Translations under genes and position numbers: made by a program
Source: Lottia gigantea
Taxonomy: Eukaryota > Mollusca > Gastropoda > Lottiidae
Direction of reading: 5' to 3'
DNA length: 64,000 nt
Assembly (NCBI RefSeq): GCF_000327385.1
Contig: NW_008708400.1
Coordinates: 2,053,755 to 2,117,754 of the forward strand
The notes under the pieces: model-generated
The model's input: only the letters and a program-made list of their open reading frames with translations
Told to the model about the DNA's origin: nothing
Database searches by the model: none
Shown here: piece by piece, positions 38,401 to 49,300 of the stretch
Layout of the letters: every line of letters begins with the position of its first letter
Numbering within the stretch: position 1 is the stretch's first letter

Positions 38401-41400
38401 TACCTTAAATCCCGTCTTAATGTGCTGCTTCAAGCTCTGTTCTTTGTGGTATGATGAAGGTTTTGTGGTATTAGACGCTTCTTATCAAACTGTAAGGGGC
38501 CTCTACTGTTCATGACATCCGACCCTTCTACTATGTCAGTCCCCAACCTATATTGCTGTTATGAAAACCTATGTCAGTAGGTTCGAAACAGGCGTTTGAG
38601 CCATTGATCATTAAGCTACAACCGACGAAGTCTCTGTGACGTAAGAACTACCAACAACTTTCGTATTTTTGCTAAGGTTTCAATAACCATGCCACCAATT
38701 TTCTGGATCACAAGTTTTGTACTATTACTATAGTTATTGATAATTCATTTGTTTGTTTATCCTGTTGACACTTATTTCCTAAATGTAAATAAAAATATAA
38801 AGGTTAATTCATCTCATTCACGTATAGATGGTAAATGGAGCCTGTAAAATTCTATATAGCTGAGAAAGTTTTTTTTTTTAGCTTTGATTATCAATTTGTA
38901 CAGAGTGACTTATTTTGGTTATACAGCCTTTATAGGTAGAAGTCAGAAATCTGACTATGTCCAAAACTATTTTGAATAACAAATTTCATCAAATTCCTCT
39001 GTGTGCGTATTACGGACGCCTTGATATTAAAAAAAATGCGAAGTCTTTCCACGTGAACAATTTAATGTGGCTCACTCTCAAGATCCTTCATGTCAACATG
39101 TCTTAAGTCTGAGGCGCTGGTCATCGTCTAAAACGACACTCGATGTAAAATCAAAATTTTATCTGTAAATTCAGACATTCGGCATTCTTTGGAAAGACGT
39201 TACTGAACTTCTACTCTAGGCTGACTTCAGGTTGATCTTTTGGAATTAGATGGTTTGCTATAGATGTCTATGGGAGTTTTGGGTTGGATTGTATGGCAAT
39301 TACTACATATTATGATGATTGAGAAACCCGCAATCTATCAAGATTTTTTAGCTACCCCCCATCTATCTGAACCACATTAAGTGATTGCAATCAGATCGAC
39401 CATTTTGATATGATTGAAACCGTGTATTTATTTCGATTTGAAAAATGCCCCAAATTTGAGAATAGGCATACTTCTCGATTTTCACCTTTACTCCTTGACT
39501 TTCTTTGCTTTACTGTTTTTTGGTGCAATGGGCATCCTAAAACGAACTATGACCTTCTGTTTGAATGTTTGACCCAGTAATGACCAGACATTTGGCTTAA
39601 ATGAATCTCGAATTATGTGCCTAAGAGAAAGTAAAAGCAATTTTCAACTTATATTTAATGCTTCATTGGGTGTCTGCTACCTTGTTATATGACACCGTTT
39701 TCCTTTAACTTCTTTTCAAAAGATTCAATTAAATCAAAATGGCCGACCGACAATTCTATAGTGAATCTCAATAGAGATGTTTCCGGTGTGAATTCATTTC
39801 GTCTGCTACTTTTATAAGTGAGTGCTAATTAAGCGCATGTCAGTCAGAGCACGCGCAATCGTCTGTTCAATTAGCTTTTAATGCTCACTTCCGGAAGTCA
39901 CATGATTTACTTCAAAAGGTGACGTCAAAGATGTTGCTGTTGACTCTATACTTTTCCGTTCTTTGACTTGGTCGTAAATATAGGATGAGTTATTAAATAA
40001 TCCATATAACCGTCCTAAATAATTTAATAATGCGTACTTTCTAGTCGTATGACAAACACGGTGCCAAGTCATTGACTTTTATGCCTGTTATTTCCAAATA
40101 TTGATAACATTTTATTCATGGTTCAAGAAATTATTAGACGTAGAATTGCATACTAAAATGAAAATGAATCTGTTTACAGTTTTCAGATTTTCCACACAAA
40201 ACGTCTATTGCACATAATCACGGCGAGCAAAATAAACACTAGAGATTACACTCCTGTGTAATTAAATCAATCGTAAATTTACTGTTTCAGGGATGCATTG
40301 CTGACAAGTGCCATCAATTGTCTAACGAGTTTCTTCTCTGGGTTTGTCATTTTCATGATCTTAGGATACATGTCTCAAAAGTCCGGACTTGACATTGATA
40401 AGGTGGCGACAGAAGGTAAGCTTTGTAAAAATTAATATTTTGATGAAAGCAGGCCTACAAAGGCGTGTCATCCTGTAAGTTGTGTATGGTAAACTTTGCA
40501 TTCACTTGGGACATAATGAGTAAGTGATGATGATGCATGAACAGACCATCTATATGAGTCAATACACTAATATGCAAATCCAGCATGGAACATTCACAAA
40601 TGACTAGACATATTATGTCGATAATTTACCTTAGAAAAACCATCAAACATAAAAAAAACCTGTAGCCATTTTTCTAATTTTATCATATTTTATAAAACGC
40701 ACTTCTTTTAATCTTCAAATAACACGATAATTTACTTTCAGGCCCTGGATTAGTTTTTATCGTTTACCCAGAAGCCATAGCAACACTTCCGGGCGCGCCA
40801 TATTGGTCTATTATATTCTTTTTGATGTTGTTAACACTAGGCTTAGATAGTTCGGTAAGTGATTGGTTAAACAGTTGAGATAAACCAAACACGATAAGAT
40901 ATTCGATACAATCGATTTGGAAGTTAAATCGAAAGTAAACCAACGGGAAAAAGATCTCAATAACTTGTATTAAGGCCCAATTGGCAAGCCAGTAAAATTG
41001 CATTTTCAAAATGACGTTCAAATATCAACGTTTTTTACAATTGCTATAAGGTCCAAACAAAACAATACCTTGCAATCTGCATAATGTGAGATTCAAAGAA
41101 ACAACTTTCTAACAATTATTGTAATATGAAGCAGGAACAGCAGATACAAGAGTTCTGTTAAAAAGGCCAAGGTAGCTCTATCCGCTATGTACAATTAAAC
41201 AAAATTATCACGTCGTATAATTTGAAAAACACTATTCTTGCCAAATCAGCATAATTAATTTTTAAATTGGTAAAAAGAGACTGTTGCAGCGTTTTTTAAG
41301 TAGCTTCTGCGCTATGGACACGTACTGTTATGTTTAGGATCTTCTTGAAATTCCAGTGCATTGTTTTTCTATTCCGAGGTAAAAAGTACATGATACGCGA

Positions 41401-43600
41401 CTCTTATTACAAACCTTGAAAATTTTGAGTCTGCATGAAGAGGTCTAAAATAAGAATTAAGTTCGAAATTATTGAAAATGTGAAGTTTTTTGTCAAGTAA
41501 GAAAGTGAAGAAGGCAATAAGATAAAATTGTATTCATATTTAAAACTATAATTATTCCCCCCAATTTAACTCTTCAAGTCTTTTGCCTTTAAACCGGAAA
41601 CTAATTCTATTCACGATATTTCTTGAGATCTCAGAGCGACCGATAGTTCGGAACTCTTGTCACTTCCGGTATTGATTAGCTTAATGGGTTTTTATTGAGG
41701 TAAATAAAGACCAATCAGCGAATGATTTGAAAGTAGCTATTCATCATTGATCTCTAGTTTTGAAGGAGGGAAAATTGATTTTCAATTTAGATAGAGATTA
41801 TATGGAGTATATTATTCAATAATGATTTTTAATTCTAAACGCTGAATTTCGAAAATGTTAAACATGATATATTTTTGTATTGGTTTTAACATTATTTTGC
41901 TGTTAGCGAGGGATGGGTGTACTGAAATCTTTTCACGATCAACGGAAATGATATCCTGCTTTTTCAATTTCTGTCATTGTCAGTGACTACAGTGAATCAA
42001 TTTGATGCTTAAAATGATGCAATCCTTAATTGTAAAGAAATGTATTCTTTAATATTTTGTAGTTTGGCGGATCAGAAGCTATTATTACAGCAATAGGTGA
42101 CGAATTTCCAGTACTTAGAAAACATCGTGAAATATTTGTTGCCATATTGTTCTCCATCTATTTCTTATTTGGTTTGGCAAGTGTGGCCCAGGTAATGTAG
42201 TCTGAACCTTACGATAAAGGTGGTACACTGAAATTGTTAATTATAGCAGATTCGTTTTCTAAGATCAAACCAGCGTACACAGCAGTATATGGATACACTA
42301 TTGCCAACGTGACAAACAAAAAAGATAACGTCATAATAGAATTCATGTTCATTCATTGAACCTCAAGCACCCTCACAATATGAATTGTATTTAATTTATA
42401 AATGCAATATGTTCAGACACTAATTTTTGTTAAACTAACGAAAGCCTTTGTGTATTATCAACAAAGATTCCGTCGAAAGTAATATTTTTGTTCAAATTTT
42501 ACGACCGTCTTCTTGTGTTCCAGGGCGGTGTGTATGTTGTTAATTTGATGGAGAGATTTGCTGCCGGATATTCTATATTGTTTGCGGTATTCTTTGAAGC
42601 ATTGGTTGTATCATGGGCTTATGGTAAGGATATATACTTTAACAAAACTCTGTATCTGATAACTTATGAATGTACTAAAGTGGCATGTATTTTTGTCATA
42701 CTTATTTACCGACATTGTCAAAATTTACATGTATAAAAGTTAACGTCTTCTTAATCTAAATACCGGACAAAATATTTTGGACATTACTTTCTATTTACAA
42801 TGGTGATGTGATCAAAAGGGGGGAAATTTAGCAATAATTAACACCTTAAATTCCTATTCCAGGTGCTAACCGATTTTCCGAAGATATTGAGATCATGATT
42901 GGTAGCAAACCAGGGAAATATTGGATGTTGATGTGGATGTTTGTAGCTCCGATTTTCATATTTGTAAGTCGTAATTTTTCGTGTTTTTAAATAAAGTTTA
43001 ATTTACTTTAAATATGCCTTTTGGTAATTATGTTGCTTGTATTCAAATTTATTTTTGGCAATTCAAAACTATTAACTTTTTTGTTCCCAATTTCAGACGA
43101 TTATGGTATTTGGGTTGGTTAATTATCAGCCAATAGAATATGATGGATACATGTACCCACTGTCCGCAACCCTAATCGGATGGGCAATAGCTCTATCCTC
43201 TATACTTTGCATACCTGGATTTGCTTTTTATGGAATCCTGACTGCTAAAGGTTCACTTATGGAGGTAACTATATTTAATAAAAATAATATGTCTTCAACT
43301 CTTAAAAGGATAATGTGCCATTTTTGACCAATCGTAAGATATAATTATTTACATATATTCAAGACTCAAATCAACCCCCCAATATGGCGAAACTATTGAT
43401 AAGTTGCCTTATCATAAATTGTTTAATAAATTGTCACATATTTCTCTCCTATAAAAATAAATGATACTCTTTAATTAAGATTGTATTTTTTTCAGCGAAT
43501 CAATTTCTTGTTGACACCTCAAAATAAAAGAGAGGCCAAGATAAGGAACAATATAAATACTATTAAAGTAACGGAAAATAATGTTGGGGATCATGTGTAG
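23453..43600 (+). CDS. DAT: Sodium-dependent dopamine transporter (SLC6 family), complete, 14 coding exons
   Basis: Na+/Cl--coupled plasma-membrane reuptake transporter for dopamine. Coding exons: 23453-23522, 30405-30605, 32676-32810, 33156-33432, 35458-35596, 35875-36009, 36221-36324, 40291-40415, 40742-40854, 42063-42191, 42524-42623, 42863-42963, 43097-43264, 43496-43600. All introns are GT-AG, phases agree, total 633 codons (dDAT 631, human 620). TM1 has [15 protein letters not shown] with the monoamine-binding Asp (D74). TM2-3 has [15 protein letters not shown] and [13 protein letters not shown] (D149 as in Drosophila DAT, G in human). EL2 has the C176/C185 pair and five N-glycosylation sequons. 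TM6 has [18 protein letters not shown] (F330, F336) and TM8 LGLDSSFGGSEA. These blocks favour DAT over the serotonin transporter. The first exon has 8 untranslated bases after an acceptor (tttatttatag), so a non-coding exon lies upstream. AATAAA signals at 44210 and 44485 could end the 3' UTR. Odd points: T148 where fly and human have Val, and a short tail ending GDHV next to a retroelement fragment. Confidence 0.95.
23687..24016 (+). mobile_element. tRNA-derived SINE, near full length, in DAT intron 1
   Basis: The head has an A-box-like TGGCTCAGTGACTTAGACG and a B-box-like GGTTCAATCCCGGC with tRNA-like spacing. A shared body (gggacaataaacc... gatcgaaaaagagtaggcta) and 3' end (gtgcagaagagtagggcgta) follow, then a TTCATTTCGTTTCATT tail. 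Copies or pieces lie at 26763-27118 (minus), 11545-11625 and 63759-63803. Frames within it are not genes. Confidence 0.8.
26601..27264. mobile_element. MITE ('TTAAAGGGACAG' family), copy 2, split by a SINE
   Basis: Left end TTAAAGGGATAGATTTGACC; right end read on the minus strand TAAAGGGACAGATTCGCCAT. Removing the nested SINE (26763-27118) leaves about 300 bp that matches copy 1, including 'tctgaagactattta' and 'caaatcaacccccgaaaatgg'. It lies in DAT intron 1. Confidence 0.7.
26763..27118 (-). mobile_element. tRNA-derived SINE inserted in the MITE
   Basis: Read on the minus strand it begins gggacccgctatggctcagtc (A box), has GGTTCAATTCCAGC (B box), and ends gtgcagaaaagtaggacgta. It matches the copy at 23687-24016 along its length and keeps an extra segment in the middle. 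The flanks (ttgaaat... and ttgaaaat...) may be a decayed target duplication. Confidence 0.78.
27840..27983 (-). pseudogene. Tc1/mariner transposase C-terminal remnant
   Basis: The minus strand reads [13 protein letters not shown], then [20 protein letters not shown] and IQRLV. This matches the 'LGRRVR...PP..T..EL..AL..EW..IPQ..I..LI' C-terminal block of Tc1-like transposases. Nothing of the catalytic core was found adjacent, so it is a fragment fixed in DAT intron 1, antisense to the host gene. The plus-strand frame here is only its shadow. Confidence 0.65.
29547..30240. repeat. Degenerate ~30-bp minisatellite with inverted copies
   Basis: At about 29995-30200 some seven diverged units follow the pattern aggttgatacaagatgagac plus aggatcagatct. 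At 29547-29665 similar sequence occurs in the opposite sense (gatcctgtctcatcctgtat), so the two blocks could pair as a long imperfect hairpin. The array ends about 170 bases before DAT exon 2. Confidence 0.55.
32304..32323 (-). other. G-quadruplex motif with single-base loops in DAT intron 2
   Basis: The plus strand has runs of 6, 5, 3 and 3 C separated by single bases, so the minus strand has four runs of three or more G with 1-nt loops. That is the arrangement expected to give a very stable G-quadruplex (and an i-motif on the plus strand). It lies about 350 bases upstream of exon 3. Confidence 0.75.
37640..37830 (+). mobile_element. Possible Ty3/gypsy integrase-region fossil fragment
   Basis: A short plus-strand frame has a C-x2-C pair ([12 protein letters not shown]) followed by VPLQALEIS. 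This resembles the zinc-binding end of a gypsy-type integrase leading into 'LQP(L/I)..P'. It is a broken, isolated and old-looking fragment in DAT intron 7; no other parts or LTRs were seen. Chance similarity is not excluded. Confidence 0.3.
38420..38645 (-). mobile_element. Possible tRNA-derived SINE of a second family
   Basis: Read on the minus strand, tgtagcttaatgatcaatgg resembles an A box and gtttcgaacctactg a B box, about 30 bases apart. The body that follows does not match the other SINE family. Only one copy was seen, so the call rests on the promoter-like boxes alone. DAT intron 7. Confidence 0.35.
43302..43405. mobile_element. MITE ('TTAAAGGGACAG' family), copy 3, internally shortened
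   Basis: Left part 'ttaaaaggataatgtgccatttttgaccaat' and right part 'attcaagactcaaatcaaccccccaatatggcg' match copies 1 and 2, with most of the interior lost. It lies in DAT intron 13, between the last two coding exons. Confidence 0.55.
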
Positions 43601-43740
43601 TTCATTGATAACTTTAAAGAGTCCATATGCATTTCCAGTGGTAATGGTTGTGAAAAAAGTCGGAAAAATACGTGTGTATATTGACTATATGAGAAAAAAG
43701 AATGATATAGTTAGGAATTATTGTGCATTGAAAACAGGGC
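43574..43740 (+). mobile_element. Ty3/gypsy reverse transcriptase fossil fragment at the DAT stop codon and 3' UTR
   Basis: A plus-strand frame contains SPYAFPVVMVVKK followed by GKIRVYIDYMRKKN. This matches the early reverse-transcriptase block of Ty3/gypsy elements ('SPYASPVVLVKKKDG..R.C.DYR.LN'). The preceding codons (IMLGIM..S) also fit the usual 'ML..GII..S' lead-in, so the fragment may begin just before the DAT stop at 43598-43600. It is a broken piece without LTRs or other domains here, and appears old. Confidence 0.65.
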
Positions 43741-44490
43741 AATATATCTATTACAAGAAGACAAACATCCTAAATATTAAACTGTTTTCGATTGAAGATC
43801 TGGATTTTGGCAAGTGGTGAAAAGAGTTCTAAATAATGTTTCTTTGAATATTCACCCGGTGCACCTTTGTGTTACAACCATCTCAGTAAAATATTTGGAT
43901 ATTTCAAGAAAAAAACAAAATACGAAAAAGTGCACTAAAATTTTTGTAAATTTCCAATTATTAGTCAGGTAGCCTCTGAGTTTATTTTTAATTATGCATA
44001 ATTATTTGTTCATATCTTAGAACGTAGAATTGGGAAGATGAGACGATGAACCATTGCTGAAATATTATGACGTGGCCATAAAAATCACATATAATAACAA
44101 ATGTGGCAAATGATAGAATTGCACAATTTAGATTTTACTCACATTGTAAATATGGCACCAAATATTTTATTATTTAATCAGACATGGCGGAATTACATCG
44201 TTAATATGTAATAAATTGTTGTAGCACCAATATATATATACTTCCGATAGTGTGTAATGTATTTATTGTTGTTATACAATATATATATATGTGTGTGTGC
44301 CTTAGTTAGAAACCCCCAAAAGATACACCACATATAGTCGTATAGATTTAAGTGTTTAAGACGCAATAATGTCTTGTAAATTTTGTAAGATAGCATTTTT
44401 TACGTTATTACTTTTTCCTATATTGGTGTTCATATAACATTTTGATAGTTCAGTGCGTGTTTTCCATAAAATATATAACTATAGAATAAA

Positions 44491-46332
44491 TGTCTAGTCT
44501 TAAATTACAATAGTACACAAGTGTTTATGATATGTAACACAACTATATTGTTATTTGTTTATTTGTGCATTATAGATAACCGTTCATCTATATGACTAGC
44601 ATATAATAATATAATGTAATATATTTTGTTATCTCAATAATTGTTATAGCAATAATTCACTGTCTTATGAAGTAGCCTATCCTACAATTTGTTCATTAAA
44701 CCCGATGCAAATTTTCTAGTAAATTAAAAATTATATGTACTGTTATTTAAATCTACTTCTGTGCTGGTTTGAGCTGGAACACATGGATATATTCGAGTGT
44801 GGTACACCTGTAACTTCCGTTCAGAACATATGTTGAAAACAAATATTAGATTATCTTATTTGTTGAAATATATGTAATTTGTTGATCCAAGTTATCAATT
44901 CTGTGTAAGTGATTTAAGTAGCATTATGGTCTCAGTGTGGAGTATAAAGAGCAAATAAAACATTCAAACAATTCATACCATTCATAAGTAGTGGCCCCGT
45001 CGCTTAAACTGTTCTTGGTACACAATGAGGAGATGACACAAAGCGTAATTTTTGATGTTTGAAAACACCTTGAACGAGCATAAATAAAGTTATCCACTAT
45101 ATGCGTTCCATTATGCACCACCTTACCTGTGGAACACTCTGCCAATTAAACTAAAAAATCAAAAATTATTTTTTAGGGATAATTACGGAAATGAATGATT
45201 CTTAAAAATTTAACTTTGGCAGCGCACGAGGAACCTCGGTATTTATGCACTTTAGAAATTCGGAAAAGTGTAATGTAATGTATGACTGGATAACATAAAA
45301 TTTTGTAGCTCTTTATTCCTTTCCTAACAGTTCCCTTACTTTTCCTCTTTGCAGTTGATAAGTAAACTGTCACAACTATTAGCAATAGCTCATAATAATA
45401 CTGAATTTACCATACATACGCTATTGCATAATTATAGTATTTCGTGGCATTGAGATAGTGAATACAAGATTGGATTGCCGAGAAAAAAAGTATTCCGAAA
45501 ATATATCCACGAAACAAAATCCTCAAAACAAATGTTTGTAAATAAATAACTATATATACACGTTTTTAATATGATTACATTTAATAATTCTAGACTAGAT
45601 TATCATACAAAGTGTTGTTGAGTGTATTTATTACTTTTTGTACTAGATTATCAAGTTATTCAAATAAAAAGTAGATACTAAACTAGACTTGTATATCACC
45701 GTTCATTACCAGTGTATAATAAGGATTATGAAGAACAAACTAATTCGAAGCATTGAATAAACAAAGTGTTGTATGTTGCTGAAAAATTTGCAAAAGATGA
45801 CTGATTAAGATTTATAGCTCATATAAATAATCTGACATAATGAGGTGCAGTTATTAACTTATTTGAACTTGTAATTGAATAAAATATGGTTAGTTCAATT
45901 TGACATAATGGTATGAAACACAAGCGGCTTCGGGTGTTTAATTGAAAAGACGCCATGGGTTTTCACGTTTCCATTCATTTGTGAAATTTTTTTTTTATCT
46001 GTTATGTTTCCGAAAATCCTCACAGAAGCAATGACAGTTTTAAGTAACAATATCTTTCAGTTACTTTTAGAACACCAAAACTATTTAAAAGATTTACGTA
46101 AACTTTTAAAAGTTGCTATGCTTTGGTTGTTGTTGGGAAACTAATGTACGGATTACACGTACAACACTATAGTTATCAGTTAGAGAGCGCCCCTGCACAA
46201 ACGGATTTTTATTATTTGACCAATATTTACTTCAATTAAAATTAAATACAGCGTAAAAAAATCTACATTTGCATAGCAATAAACGAGCTATTAAGTTAAT
46301 TTGGCACACCAGATGAGCTGTAGGATGTACTT
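44491..46332. other. Intergenic stretch between convergent genes
   Basis: The 3' ends of the DAT gene (plus) and the P4HA-like gene (minus) face each other here. An AATAAA on the minus strand at 46208-46213 lies about 120 bases after the P4HA-like stop. No gene seen; TA/TG dinucleotide runs lie just before it, near 44230-44300. Confidence 0.5.
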
Positions 46333-49300
46333 TTATATTCGCTTAGTCTTTCTTCTTCTTTTACATATCTTGACATAGTCTGTTACTTTAATACTTGTCG
46401 TTAGATCTGCAATAAATTGGGACAAAAATGATAAACATGGCAAACTTTTTGAGAAGGGTAACAAATAAATAGTCGTATTTTACGTATTTGCTTTGATTAA
46501 ATATAGATTTCACCTATAAAATATTAAATCTTACCCCATTTCTCCCCAAAAACAACAGGGCACGAATACTTTTGTTTTTGAAGCTGGTCATGATCGTTTG
46601 CTTCTTTGTTGAACCAATATAACAAATTCCCCTGTAATTATTTATATATCTTTATATAACCAATCAATGTCCAGTATCAATATTTGATGAAACTGCATAT
46701 GTCAGAAGAACTACAGATCTCAATATTTATCATTTTGCCGAGACCTACTTTTGGAGAAGTGCCGAAATGGCTATTTTCACAGGAGCTTAGTATATGTATA
46801 ATATGAAAAAGAATATGGAAGCTTTCAGAACAACTTATACTTATATGGCCATACCTTTTGTGAAGGAACACTTATTCCTAGTTTAGTAAAGATTGTACGA
46901 CCGCTTTCTTCTATGTCAGATAACTGAAAAATATCAAGAATATATGCTTTTTACAAATGTTTTTCAAACGATGATTGAGCAACACGAAAAAAGAGATGTT
47001 GGTATGCAGAATGTTTGTTTATGTTACTCTTTGAAACGTTGTTTAGAACTTATAAGAAATATTGAAAGTTGATTGTAACGAAGGCAGAAAAGATGAACTT
47101 ACAAATATTGTTAAGGAAGCTAATGCATTTAAAACACCTTGAACTTTGTATTCTTCTTCAAGATAGCCTCCAAGACCATAGTTGATCAACTGAAAAAGAA
47201 ATTTTTTTTTCAATTCAGTGTTCAACTTTGTGTCTAATAGTAAAAGATCTATTTATTGGTTTTCGAAGAGGTTCTTGGATTCACCACACGATATATGAAT
47301 TATAACAGCATGACCCTAATTCCTGCTATATGATTAGGGGAGAGGGGCCAAAGAACAAATAGGCGAATGGTTCAGATCTGTGATTTAAGAATATATATTA
47401 TTGACCTTTTTTTTTCATATTTGCATTAATTACCGACAACGTTTCTGTTTATTCCCTTTTATGCTTACCTTAGGCATGTTGGAAGACTTTAGATTGTATC
47501 TGAACATGTTGGATATTTTACTGGAAACCAACCTACTGGTGTCATCGTCAACATCCAGAGAAGCTCTAACGAAAAAAAAAAACCATTATATTGTGTGGAA
47601 TTGTAGTTGGCGAGAGAAATCAAACATAGTAAATAAAGGGGAATAACTCTATAACTTGAACCTTTTTTAATTTGAAAAGGTATGCGACTTGCAATGTCAA
47701 AAAAGCATAATACAAATTTCTCTGTTGTTTCGCATTTGAACGTTTTAAAATCTAATAGTTATTCTTATCACACCCAATAAAAGTTTTTATTCAGGAGACT
47801 AACAATAACGAATAAAAATTTGACTCACACTTCAAAGTAAGTGTTACGTTGTTCTTTGGGTAATGTCAACTGAAATAAAAATAAGTTTTGTGTTGATTAG
47901 TTATAATGAACGCCAATATATTAAAAGCACAAGGTAAGGGAAGACTAGCTTTTTCCAGTTTCCACAGAGTTTCTCAATCTAGAATGAATCGTAAATGGTA
48001 ATATATAAGTCTTTCCTTTGAACATTCTCAGGTAATATAGCTGTTAAAATGTTCTAAATTCTACTCATGCGTCTAAGCAGAGCAACAGAATGAGAACTTA
48101 CGTTTAGTGAAGCAGTCTGAATCAAAGAATCCACCTCTGTGTCTGTGAGGAAACCATGGATAATACTAATATAGGGTTTATTGTTGATAACCTCCTCCCT
48201 ATACATACTGTAAATAGGCCTCGACATAGCTGATCGGTATTTACATCTTAAATTGGTGGTGTTCTGCATAGGCTGTAATGGTAATAAGTGGTAAAAGGAA
48301 AGCAACACAACGAGGAATGTGAATAACCATGACATAAAACAACAAATTTAAGTGAGTATGAGAAAAACGATCTAGAAGCATTACAGGTCTTAAACTGACA
48401 AAGGTGTCATGTTAAAGAAAATCGTTTTCTATCCAATGCACTGGCTCCTTCATAGAACTAATCAAAACATCTCGGCCCTTCGTTTACAGGGCCGAGTTAA
48501 GGGTTTTCTCATGAGAGATCTTGACAGTGTGTATTTGCTTATTTGCTTGGGGTATTTCCAGTTAACATTTATCCCCGATAACGGATCTATACACTTGTTT
48601 TGAGAAATGAACAATACCAATACCAATACACTATAACATAAAAAAATGTGTTCTTTCGTTCTAATTATGTAATGCTAGTCAATATTACCTGAATATGTTT
48701 TTGATTGCACAGTCTTCTTTTGATGGACCATATCGGCCATGGTGAATAATCGACATGATATGGTAGTCGATCTCCTCTGTGTGCTAAATACATCTTGTGA
48801 AATATATTCCCTGTATCTGAAAGTAAAGAAGGGTGCTGCATGACACAGAATCGCTGTGTTACAACCTACATTATACAGTTTCCACCTAGACCTGTCTCAT
48901 TATCCAATGATCTTATCGCGGACACCTGGCTCTACCATCTTTCTGAAAGATCTTCAGAAAAGCTCGAGAGAACAATTTTCGATTTTCTTGTCTTATTTTT
49001 AAGAATGTGTTTTCTTACAACCGCTGTAGCGTGGTATTTTGCTTTATTAGCCTACCTACGTTATGGACAGGGGTCTTAAAATGTACATTCTCTGAATCAT
49101 CCAATGTGAGTCATTCACTGGTAGAAATGTTAAACATCTGTATACTTTTAAGAAACACATCCATAAGTGGGTATAAGTAGGTATTGTTTGGCTCAAAGGG
49201 TCATTATTTGCTTCAACATTTTGGCATGTCTAGTTGCCTAGTTCACTACCCTAATTTGACTGGTTACGAATCATCGAAATCCGAAAGACATGTAATTTAC

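Noticed and set aside
48840-49079. Plus-strand 79-codon frame inside the P4HA-like gene
   Set aside because: Lies in an intron of the opposite-strand gene, without codon bias or splice support.
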